Shown: in pieces, positions 10,794 through 21,133 of the stretch
How positions within the stretch are numbered: position 1 is the first letter of the stretch
How the letters are laid out: each line of letters opens with the position of its first letter
NCBI GenBank assembly: GCA_003996215.1
Contig: QJPP01001564.1
Coordinates: forward strand, 1 to 64,000
Source: Jaltomata sinuosa
Taxonomy: Eukaryota; Streptophyta; Magnoliopsida; Solanales; Solanaceae
Length of the DNA stretch: 64,000 bases
Direction: 5' to 3'
Made by a program: the position numbers and the translations under genes
The notes under the pieces: generated by a model
What the model saw: the letters and a program-made list of their open reading frames with translations, nothing else
Told to the model about the DNA's origin: nothing
Databases searched by the model: none

Positions 10794-12299
10794 TGATAAG
10801 TCGGTAATGTACCAACTTATTAAGCCTATATCCATGAATTATTGCTACATTTTGAATCAATTTAGAAGTTCTTATGGCCTTTATTGATGTATATGCAGGT
10901 ACTTTGGATAGAAGAGGAGAAACAAGGATATGGACCCAAAAAGATCCAAAAAGGAGCTAAGTGTGAAGAGTTGAGAAAAACTGGAGAATCTGCCAAGAGG
11001 TGCGGTGGCTGTGCGACATGCACAAGCCGAGGTGCGGTTTGCTTCTTCTCTGCATGAAGATGCAAAGATGACTGAAGATTCTTCTAAGGAGTGCAGTCTC
11101 CATACGACGCGCACATCCCGTGGTGCGAAATGCACCACCTTCGTACAAAACCTACTTAAGTGGTTGAAGTCACTGGTCAACCTGAAGCAGGTGTGCGACG
11201 TGCACATTGCGACGTGTGAACCGCACATCGCGTCTCACACCACCTGGAGGGAAATTTTGTCCTTATGTGATGATTTGGGAACATATAAAAGGCAAATTTA
11301 GGCTTGTTTTGTATATACAATTTTGAGTAGAGAATTTCAGAGAGAAAACTTGGAGATATTTTTGGCTTGTAAACACTTTTCTCCATCTCCATTGAGAGAG
11401 GGTTTCAGTCCAATCCTTTGGTTAACAAATTGTGTATCTAATTTGACTCTAGAACTTGAGAATCAACTACAATGTATGACAATTTGATTTACTCAGCTGG
11501 TATATCTTCTCCCCCTTCTATGAGCGGCTAATTTCTCTTGTCTAGGGGTGTATTAATGATGGGTGCTTAGCTAATGGGTGTGGGTGTTGCTAATTTGCTT
11601 TTATAATTGCTTATCTGATATGGGTCTTGTAATTTTACCATGTTTTATTCTAATAATTCGTGGTTTCAAACATGAATTTACCTTACTTGGCTATATAATT
11701 GCTCGAGAGAGAATTTTATAGTTGTGGATGTGAAATTGCTAGTGGGTACTTGGGAATCCACTTAGATTGGAGGCTAGACATAGCTCCAATCGCGGAATCT
11801 CCCATTTAAGGGTCTGAGATAGTAATAGGATGACCTCCCCAAGCAAATGTTGGTTGGTTATTTAGCACACCGAATGATGTTCTAACTAAAATCATCGGAT
11901 ATGTGGATGTTGATCGAGAGATAGCATTCCACACTTATGACAAACGCTACCCGTGTCAATAGGTAAGAATTTAAGTGAATTAGTGACTACCCTATCCTAT
12001 AGCGAATGCCTCATCAAAAATGCACCCCTAGTTATCTAGCCCTTATTGGTACACCCATCTTGATTTTATAGTTTTTATTTGAATTGAGTTAGTAGTGACA
12101 ACTTTCCCCATTCCCTCAATTTTCTTGCTTTGGTTTTGTTGAACAACTACTCTGACTTTGAAATCTCTTTGCACAATCTCTATTAGTTAAATCAGGTCCC
12201 TTAGGTATGACCCCGACATCCGTTGGGTTTATAAATGTGTTTTGACTACGCAATCACCGTGACCTCCTAGTTGGAGAGCCACAATTTGAGCATTCATCA
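10794..12299 (+). repeat. LTR of element A (Athila-like, 1.5 kb)
   Basis: Runs from TGATAAGTCGG, right after a polypurine tract, to GCATTCATCA. A near-perfect terminal hairpin lies at 10798-10818. U3 contains a GTGCG/CGCAC palindrome cluster (10995-11245) followed by a TATA-like ACATATAAAAGG at 11281-11292, so transcription probably starts near 11310-11340. No primer site follows, which fits a 3' LTR. No protein-coding content. Confidence 0.8.
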
Positions 12300-14461
12300 C
12301 TATATTTCACAGCACACGATACACTCTTGCAAAGGGGGAGCAGGTAACGGTTCAGACCTAGCAAATCAGGCTGAGGATGAAGAGGAGTAGCCCTTATAGG
12401 GAGATTTTGCACCCTTTCCTTACTTGTTTGAGCTTAAGCATTCAGGGTAATGCTTTCTTTTTATGGGGGAGGTGGTGCATTATTGATTATTGTTGTTGGT
12501 TGCCCGTGTTGGGCTTTTAGATATTAGTTTTATTGCCCTTGCCGGGCCTTGACATTTTTCTTTCCTATGAGATAATTTATTTGGCCCTTGTCAGGCATGA
12601 TTTGGATGATTGTGATATTTTCCTTGTTGGGCCTTTTCTTTACTTAGTGCTTAAACTGTGTCCTCGCTGGGCTTATTTCACTACCCGTGCCTTGCAAATG
12701 CACTTAGTGCCTACGCCGAGGCTGGATTTCAATTGACTCATGAGAACTTTAATTCTGGTTGCCTTGTTAATAGCAGAGTAGAGAATAAACTCCAAGGGTT
12801 TTCTTCATACCACGGTTCTTTTCCAAGGAGAAAATTATTTCTTTTTGTTTTCCTTTGTTTATTTCTGTATCGAACCAGGTTGGTGTTTCCCTATGATAGA
12901 TTGAGAGGACACTTTATAAAGGGAAAATACCAAGTTTTAGTTTAAAATTGAGTCCGTGTTTTGCTTGTGTCAAAATGGGCCCACCAAAATTTTCTTGGAA
13001 ATAAGTTTTTAGCAAATTGAAGGAAAGAGGGAAAATGATTTTAAGTAAAGCATTCTCTTGTCATGACTCACACATTCTCCATTTGGCTTGATCGATTCAC
13101 AAATGAGTGTGTAAAAGAATTAGGAATAGCGTGTCAAAAGTCATTTGTCCCAATTGATTGTGAGAGTGATTGTGAAATTCTTGTGTTGTGATGCCTTGAG
13201 TGATAAGGATGTACTTCATTCTTGTGTGTATGTGTTGTCTAGAACTTTTCCCGAATGTGATTCAAGGTGAAATCCTAGATATAACCAAGCTAGGAAGATT
13301 ACCTTAGGCCCTTTTTGAATAAGCCCCTTCACCCAAATTGACTTCCCTTGACATTGATCCTAGTAAGCCCCTTTGAGATTGTGACCTTTCTTTGGCACCT
13401 TGTTTGATAGCTTGACCCTTTTTGGAACCTCAATTTTTGCACCCATCCTCCCTAATGGCTCAAAAGTGAAACATAGGATAAAAACTTATATTTGGGGGGG
13501 GGGGAATTTGAAATGACAACATAGGCAAAAACCTAAGTTTGGGAATGTACGTACATAAGTGGAGACCAAAAGGAGTTGTTCTTCAATGAAAGGTAGCACC
13601 TCATGTTTGAAATGAAAATTTCTTCAAAGTATCCAAATGAAATGAGCATGATGAAAAGAAAACAAGAAATTGGTGCTACCAAGTGAAGGTGATAGAAATA
13701 TGTGGAATGATCAAGTTGAAGGGAACTTTGGGTCGTGAGAGGGAGAACTAAGGTGATGTTATTGTCCGAAAATGTGAGTGGTGTTTTGAATGATCACAAA
13801 GAGCGTTAGGGAGGGTTAGTCACTTGAGCCAAATGCATTCCTCATCTTAACCCTAGTCAACATCATAACCTGCAAGTCCTTAGTGATTCCAAGCTTTGTA
13901 ACTTTACATTAGTGGGAAATTACATAAAGGGAAAGCTTATGGTTCAATGTGTGTGCACTTAAACTTCCTTGAGAGAGTGAGAGAGTCTCTTTGGTTCTCT
14001 TATAATCCCTTTTTATTGTAAATTGCATGATTGTGAGTGGGATTCTCTCTTGTGGTGAGTGGCATCGCACACTTGAAATGAATGATGAAGTCTCCATTTC
14101 AACTAAGAGGAATGAATGAGACAAGTTGTGTGGCGAATCTCAAAGCAAACATTGAAGGTCCATGCCAATGACTTGAGAAGCTTGAATATCTTGTTTTGAA
14201 TGAAAAATTCCCTTTCTTTTGAATGAGAAATGAAGTCCTTTTGATAAATATTTTGAAATGAGAAATTGCCTTGAGAATATGGTGGTACCAATTGAGATGA
14301 GCATTGTAGTTGAGTCTTTCGGTTTGAGTCTTTTTGTTTGTTATTTTCTTAGTTTTTAGAGTTTAGATTAATCTTGTGTACACCTTTTATGTTTTGGAAC
14401 CTATTTCATTCCTTAGTGAATATCGTGCTTGACCACAAGCAATAGTTCAAGTTTGGAGGTT
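12300..14461 (+). repeat. Element A': second, diverged 3' non-coding region
   Basis: Homologous along its length to 8640-10793 (shared blocks such as CGAACC.GGTTGGTGTTTCCC, TTCAAGTTTGG and TTGAGAGAGTGAGAG), but clearly diverged. The first 90 bp may be the last codons of a lost post-pol ORF. G-tract hairpins are decayed: 13474-13502 ends in a run of about ten G, and TAGG-CAAAAA-CCTA lies near 13522-13535. No gene. Confidence 0.7.
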
Positions 14462-15846
14462 TGATAAGTTGGTAATCTACCAACTTTTTGAGCCTTTATT
14501 CATGAATTATTGCCATGTTTTGATGAGAATTAGAAGTATTTATTGCATTTATTGATGAAAATACAGGTACTCTTGGTCAAAAGAACAAAACAAAAAGGAT
14601 TGAACCGAAAGAGCTCAAAAAGAGTTGAGGTGTGAAGGTGATAAAAAAATAGGAAGAATCTGATGAGAGGTGCAACTGCCATGCGAACCGCACAATGTGG
14701 CATACCGACCACACCTCCCTTCACACCAGAACACCGTAGCAACAACCAACACTGGTTGAGGCAAAGGGTGACATGCGACACATAGAACCAATGGTGCAAT
14801 CACACATCGTGTCGCACATCGTGTTGCACCACCCCCAAGGGTATTTTTTCCAAAGCCAAGTGATGTGTTGGTAAGCTTCTAAAACCCATTTTGGGGTGTG
14901 TACCTATAGAACTTTTAGTTTGAGTTTTCCCAAGTAAGATATTGAGAGTACACTCTTCTCTCTTCATCTTCTCTACTTAGATTCACCATTTTTGTATTGA
15001 TTTGAGCTTGGATTTGGATTTTGGCTTGAATATGAATGGAATTATGAGTTACCCATTTGGTACATCTTCTTATTTCCTTAATATAAGTATCTAATTCCTT
15101 GTCTAGGGCTATGTGCATGATGAGTATTTGAATTTGGGTATGGGTCTTGCTTAATTGTGCTTATAATTGATGAATTGATATGGATCTATTGAATTCTTCA
15201 TGGTTTTATCTTAAAATTGATGGTTGCAAACATTCATTGAGTTTTCTTAATTGTGTTCTTGCTTGAAAAAGGGGTTCATAATTTGGATAGAAATTCAATA
15301 GTGGGAATTTGGGATATCCACCTTAGATTGAGGCTAGAAATAGCTTAATCAACGAAAATTTTCATCTAAGAATCTAAGCTAGAAACAGTGTGATTTCCCC
15401 AAGCTATTGAATCGGTTGGTTTATGGTATAATAACGGTGCTTGAGAAAAGACCCTAAGATATATATTTGGAGGATCGAGAGATTACCAAATATAACTGAA
15501 ACCAATGCAACCCGTATTATTAATCGAGAATTTGCATAATTAATCAAGTATCCTAACCCATTGTAGAATCCCATCGGAAGCATACCCCTAGTCTTCAATC
15601 TCATTGATAAGAAAATCTCGTTTTCATTACTCTATTGTGTTGAAGTTGCTACGTTAATTCCCTTTCAGATTCCAACAATCTTTACTCTTAAATTGTTCGA
15701 ACACCTACTTCGCTTAGTGATTACTATTCGATGGTCTCTTTGAGAATCATCAGTCCATTCTCCATGGATTCAACCCCGACCATCAATTGGGTATATTTAT
15801 TATTTTTCTTGATGATCGCTACCGCCTTCTTTTGGGAGCGTCATCA
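14462..15846 (+). repeat. LTR of element A' (1.4 kb)
   Basis: Begins TGATAAGTTGG and ends GCGTCATCA. The first 25 bases contain a perfect 9-bp inverted repeat, AAGTTGGTA/TACCAACTT (14466-14486). A short palindrome-like cluster (GCGAACCGCAC and similar) lies at 14665-14835; no clear TATA box. It differs from the element A LTR at roughly one base in four over the first 130 bp by eye, so the two are different subfamilies, not a pair from one insertion. Confidence 0.75.
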
Positions 15847-16545
15847 GAAAAAGATGCAAAGTGTAGTATGACTACCAAAACAATGGGTACCCAGTAGGCA
15901 TCATAGGTCGACCGATCTCAAAAAGATAATATATAATATAAACTATGAGAAAGTAAGTTAGCTACAGGGATCCACCTAAATCTGGTTATCAACACAAAAT
16001 AGAACTGACTAAGCTGACGGTAAAGATAATAATGATAACAAAGGAAAAAGCACTCCAAGTAAACGTATGCAATGCAATGCATCATGGGATGATATGATGT
16101 GGTATATGGCTAATGCAAAAAGTAAAAACTGGGTATTTGGTACCTCGGGTGCCCGGAATGTAACCTCAAGCTCATCAACATATGCATAAAAGTAAAACCC
16201 AGATATGTGCTCCTCGGGCCACCCAAAATCATTCCTCAGACTCATACATAGAAAAGTATACAGAGAAAAGGTCCGGAAACATTCCTCGGACCAGCATAAA
16301 AAGTGGTACTTTTCTTTCTTTTTCAAAACAAGTGATGAAATATGATATAATTCCCTTAAAAATCCAAAATCATAGTAAAAATAGCAAATCTCAAGTTAAA
16401 CTAAAAATCCCATATTTTTTTCCTTTGTATACCACTAGCCATGTAAATGTATTATGAATATGTCAATTTGAAAAATCAAAGGATATAGCATACAAATAAG
16501 GAAAATAGGGCAAAACACTCTCCAAACAAGAGAACTGACCTAGAA
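15847..16545 (-). repeat. Element 4 LTR, fragment 1 (antisense)
   Basis: The reverse complement resembles the family-1 LTR: GGTACCCAGTAGGCATCATA at 15890-15909 mirrors the segment near 3416-3435. It lacks the terminal TGTCA expected at an antisense LTR end, so it is truncated at the 15846/15847 junction. It is interrupted at 16545 by element 2, whose target-site duplication TAGAA is its last five bases, and it resumes at 50579. No gene. Confidence 0.75.
16541..16545. other. Target-site duplication of element 2 (left)
   Basis: TAGAA directly before the TG of the left LTR. The same five bases follow the CA of the right LTR at 50579-50583. Confidence 0.93.
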
Positions 16546-18602
16546 TGTAATACCCCAGAAATTCCAAGCCTAGAACCAGCTTAAAAAGTAAGAAAATGAA
16601 TCTATCCAAGTCCCAACAGGAACCACGAATGGTTTCCACGGATCGTGGAAGGGTCCACGGGTCGTGGAAGGCCTTCATGAAAATTAGGCCTGCAGACCCT
16701 CCTCTGGATCAGGAACCATGACCAGTTTCTGCGGACCATAGATTGATCCACGGATCGTGGATTGCTATCTTGAAAATCAAACCTGAGGATTATCAATCCC
16801 TCAGGAACCACGAACAGGTTCCACGAGCCGTGGATGGTTTCACGAGCCGTGGATGGTTCCACGAGCCATGAACCTACTTTGTGATTATTAGACCTACAAC
16901 ATGAAAAAAAGGTCCAGGAACCATGACAGGGTTCCACGGACCATGGAAGCATCCACGGACCATGATTCCCACTCATGGAACTCATATCGCAAATTTTCCC
17001 AACTATTTTCTTGTTTAATTCTAGGGACATTCTGGTCTGTTCCCTACCCTTTTAACTCTGACCCTTAATTTTTTTGGGACTAATTAAAGAGTTTTTTACC
17101 TTTTATTTCCCCATTCCCCCAAAACAAAGCGACACTTAGCAACAATAGGAGGAAAGGGAGCGTTCTTCTTCTCAGAAACTAGCATAGGGTTTCTTCAAGG
17201 TTCAAGCTTCAATCCAAGAATTCCTTCGTAGAATTTTCTTCTAGGTATGTGAGATTTCATCAATGGGTTCCTTTCACCCATTGAGTCCCTAACAACATTC
17301 AAGTTCTTCAGTTTTTAGATTAGTTCTTCAAACCTAGGGTTCCTAAATTCTATGAATTCATCGTATTTTAGTTCCATTTTTATGTAGGGAACCAATGACA
17401 TGTTTTCTTGAGAACCTAGTATAGTTGTATATTCAGGATCTTACAATCCTAGCATGTTTTTAATTCCAGTAATTTAAACTCATGTATGCTAGTCATATGT
17501 TTCAGTCAGTCATGCTTCATGAGTAGAATGCTATCAGTTTTCAGTATCAGTATTATTATGCATTCTCAGAATAATAAGTATTATTATGAAATCTCAGAAT
17601 AATCAGTATTTGAGCCATCCAGTATATCAGCTTGTATTTATCATTTCATATTTAGCTAGGGTTAGACTTAGCACCGAACAGATAAAGGGATGAAGGCTCA
17701 CCTGTCATTTTAGGCTGAGACCTTTAGTAGAAGTCCCTAAGTCCCAGAACTACGTTGCCACCATAGGTTCTAAAGGGGTCACCCGTCAGTTCAAGCTTGA
17801 CACCCTAGTCCCTTGTTGGACATCAGATTAATGGATCCACGCTAGTTTATGTTGGTACCCTTGGCAAGGTATTAGAACCATCCCATACAGGGTTACAGGT
17901 TCGCTCCATAGTTAACTCATCTTGGGGTATGCCAGTTAATAGTAGATCCCACAATTCAGATTCAATACTTGCATTGACCTTGTATTTAGTTATTCAGTTC
18001 AACATTTTACAGTTCATGTTAAATACTTGGTCATTGCATTACTTTATCTTTCAGTTCATGTTTCAGTATATCTTCCATGTTAAGTATCTAGGTAAACCGC
18101 TTTGCATATATCCCCCATGCTCAGTACATTCAAAGTACTGACACATATTTTTGTGCTAAATCCTATTATGATGTAGATTCTGGTACTCAATATCCAGACC
18201 GCATTTAGTGCGATTCTCCAGACCTTTTAGCAAATCAGTTGGTGAGTCCTCATACTTCGAGGACAAATTTTATGCTTTCTTACTTCAGTTATTATATTTG
18301 TTTTTAGACTTTTAGAGTTAGCTGGGGGTTTGTCCCAGCAACTCACTTCAGATAGAGACTTTTAGACACAATATTAGTTTCAGCTTTTACAGTCAGTATT
18401 TATCTCGGACTTCAAATATATTCTTATATATTAAGAGATTATTGGATTATTTTCCAAGCTTATTTATTAAACCAGTTTAGCATCCACTCAGATAATGTTT
18501 TAATCAAAAATACCTAGTTCATGCCAGATCATGGGTTAGCTTGGGGTCACTTGTGACACTAAGCACCGTGATATGTCTAGGGGATAGCCTCGAGGCATGA
18601 CA
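16546..18602 (+). repeat. Left (5') LTR of element 2
   Basis: TGTAATACCCCAG to CGAGGCATGACA. At 16620-16980 there is an array of short palindromes of the CCACGGATCGTGG and CCACGGGTCGTGG kind, some decayed to CCATGG forms. A donor-like CTAG|GTATGTGAG at 17244/17245, an acceptor-like GATGTAG at 18170-18176, a strong hairpin at 18315-18344, and a 28-bp tandem repeat at 17549-17604. I see no convincing TATA box. No gene. Confidence 0.93.
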
Positions 18603-18606
18603 AACT

Positions 18607-18618
18607 TGGTACCAGAGA
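18607..18618 (+). other. Primer binding site of element 2
   Basis: TGGTACCAGAGA, four bases after the LTR. It matches the initiator-Met tRNA complement TGGTATCAGAGC except at two positions. Confidence 0.82.
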
Positions 18619-18817
18619 ATCAGGTTCAAGTATCTTAGGGTGTCTAAAAGCTGCGGCAAGTAGAGTCTTCTTCATGGGTGTGAAGCGCGCCACACTTATG
18701 AAGGGGAAGCTACGAGGAGTTTTTAAGAAAACTTCCCTTCTTTCTTTTCCATATTGTGATTTAGAGTATGAACTCTATTTAATCTCCTTCTAATTCGTAC
18801 TCCTTGTGTTATAGAAA

Positions 18818-19882
18818 ATACCTCCTAGAAGAGCAAACAGAAAGGGAAACAGAAACATAAATGGGAACCAGCAAGCAACACCAGCTCCAGCAGGCCCTTT
18901 GAATAAGCAAGTCATTCATGATGAGTTCAGGGTTGCTTTTCAGGTGCTGGCTCAAGCCACGGCTACCCAAGTGAATCAGCAGGCTGTGGCACCAGCTCTA
19001 CCACAGAATAACTCTGCAGCAACTAGGGTCTGAGATTTCACTCGGATGAATCCTCTAGAATTCCATGGCTTTCAGACTGAAGAGGATCGACATGAATTCC
19101 TGGATGAAATCCAAAAGGTTACATAGATTATGGGTGTCACCTCGGTTGAGAGTGCAAACTTTTCCACTTATTAGTTGAAGGGAGTGGCTCACATCTGGTA
19201 TAAGCTGTGGAAAAAAGCTAGAGGTGCAAATGTAGGCCCAGTGGATTTGAATTGGTTTAAAACTTCTTTTCTTGATAGGTTCTTCCCAATTGAGCTCAGG
19301 GAAGCCAAGGTCCAGGAGTTCATCAATCTGAGGTAGTATGACATGAGTGTGAAAGAGTATTTCCTCAAGTTTACTCAACTATCAAAGTATGCTCCGGTAA
19401 TGGTAGTTAACCCCAGATCCCATATGAGCAAGTTCATAGCAGGTGTCTCTGATGATGTGGTGAAGGAGTGTAGAACTACGATGCTAGTAAAGAAGATGGA
19501 TATATTCAGATTGATGACTCATGCCTAGCAGATTCAGAAGGAGAAAATCAAGGAGAGAGGCAAAGACAACAAGAGGGATAGAACACGTGACTTTGGTTAT
19601 TCTCAACAGAGGTCAAATGGTGGTAATCGCTCTCAGTTCTGCCATAAATCTTTAACTCCAACTCCATCCTCTGCTAGTGTCCCAGTGCCCAAGTTCAGAC
19701 AAGATCATCGAGATAGGGCACCAGGCTCTAAGTCCCAAGGTAGTGTCACTAGTGGGCGCACTCATCCAGTGTGAAAGAAGTGTGGTAGGAACCACCAAGG
19801 TGAGTGTATGGTAGGTAGTAGTAATTGTTTTAGGTGTGGTAAGCTAGGACACAGAATGAAGGAATGCCCAATGACTTCTTAA
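18818..19882 (+). pseudogene. Element 2 gag
   Basis: Reads PPRRANRKGNRN at the N-terminus; the expected start codon is now ATA (18818). The core follows: MNPLEFHGFQTEEDRHEFLD, LKGVAHIWYKLW, TSFLDRFFPIELREAK and VKEYFLKFTQLSKYAPVM. An intact zinc knuckle, CFRCGKLGHRMKEC, lies at about 19828-19869. In-frame stops at 19031, 19124 and several later points stand mostly where family members have glutamine. Gag packages element RNA. The protease follows after about 150 bp of degenerate linker. Confidence 0.88.
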
Positions 19883-20029
19883 AAAGGCAGGGATACTCGC
19901 CCACAAAATCAGGCCAACTCTATAGTAGCTCAAGCAAGTCACCCAACTCGGTAGGGTGCCTCATCCAGTGCAAGTGGCATTCAGTGAAAAATAGGTTGTA
20001 TGCTCTTTAGATTCTACAAGACTAGGAGT

Positions 20030-20529
20030 TTTCTCTCAACGTGGTCACGGGTATGTTATGAGTTTTCCATCTTGATGTTTATGCATTATTAGACCCTGGA
20101 GCTATGCTATCTTTTGTGACTCCCTATATAGAAGTAGACTTTGGTATCAGTACAGAAACCCTCCTAGAACCATTCTCAGTCTCTACTCCAGTTGGTGATT
20201 CAGTCATCGCCATATGGGTATACAAAAATTGCCCAGTCACAGTTTCTCAGAAAGTCACCTTAGCAGACCTTGTAGAGCTAGAAATGTCTGACTTTGATGT
20301 TACTCTAGGCATGGACTGGTTACATTGTTGTTATGCCTTAGTCAATTGTAGAACCAGAATAGTTCGGTTTCAGTTTCCAAATGAACCAGTCTTAGAATGG
20401 AAGGGTAATACCTCAGTGCTTGTAGGTCGGTTCATCTCTTACCTTAAGGCCAAAAAAATGATTTCCAAAGGGTACATCTATCATCTTGTTAGGGTCAAGG
20501 ATTCATATTCCGAGACCCCAACTCTTTAG
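20030..20529 (+). pseudogene. Element 2 aspartic protease region
   Basis: Retropepsin-like domain that matures the polyprotein. LDPGA is split by a frame change near 20095-20105, followed by LSFVTPYIEVDFGI, SDFDVTLGMDWLHCCYALV (the flap and hydrophobic pocket region of the family) and LKAKKMISKGYIYHLVRV at the link to the RT. The last 141 residues are open. TAG at 20527 ends the frame where the linker to RT begins. Confidence 0.82.
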
Positions 20530-21133
20530 TCAGTCCCAGTGGTTAGTTAGTATCTAGAGATATTTCTAGAAGATCTCCCCATAGTTCCTACCAAAAGGGA
20601 AATCGACTTCGGAATAGATCTCCTCCCAGATGCCCAGCCTATCTCAATTCCACCTTACATAATGGCTCCAGCTAAGCTTAAGGAATTGAAGGAGCAGTTG
20701 AGAGACCTTCTAGATAAGGGCTTCATCAGACCTAGCATCTCTCCATAGGGTTCTCCTATCCTTTTCATGCATAAGAAAGATGGTTCTCTCAGGATGTGTA
20801 TCGACTACCGTTAGTTGAACAAAGTCACAATCAAGAATAAGTATCCCATTCCCAGGATTTATGACCTGTTCGACCAACTTCAGGGTGCCAGTTGCTTTTC
20901 AATGATAGACCCCAGATCCGGCCATCATCAGCTCAAAGTCAGAGATTATGACATTCCGAAGACAACCTTCAGAACTAGGTATAGTCACTATAAATTTGTA
21001 GTTTTGTCTTTTGGACTAACGAATGCTTGTTATCTTTCATGGATTTAATGAACAGGTTGTTCAAGAAGTATTTGGACATGTTCGTCATCGTCTTTATTGA
21101 TGATGTACTGTATATTCTTGGAGTGAGGAGGAG
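20530..21133 (+). pseudogene. Element 2 reverse transcriptase, 5' half
   Basis: Shows EIDFGIDLLPDAQPISIPPY, LRDLLDKGFIRPSISP, GSPILFMHKKDGSLRMCIDY and the catalytic box FIDD (21093-21104). Stops replace the Trp of the SPWGSP motif and a Gln after CIDYR, and there is a frame change around 21035. The gene is broken at 21133 by element 3, whose target duplication AGGAG is 21129-21133. It resumes at 36953. Confidence 0.88.

Larger units (their letters stand above)
4962..12299 (+). mobile_element. Element A: 5'-truncated Athila-like element
   Basis: Carries, in order, a hairpin cassette, a pol-to-ORF interval, the post-pol ORF, a long 3' non-coding region and one LTR (10794-12299). The 5' LTR, primer site, gag and pol are absent. 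Known: this order is the 3' half of Athila-type gypsy elements. The left end abuts a gag of a different lineage inside its coding region, so this is a junction rather than a natural element end. No target-site duplication can be assigned. Confidence 0.8.
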
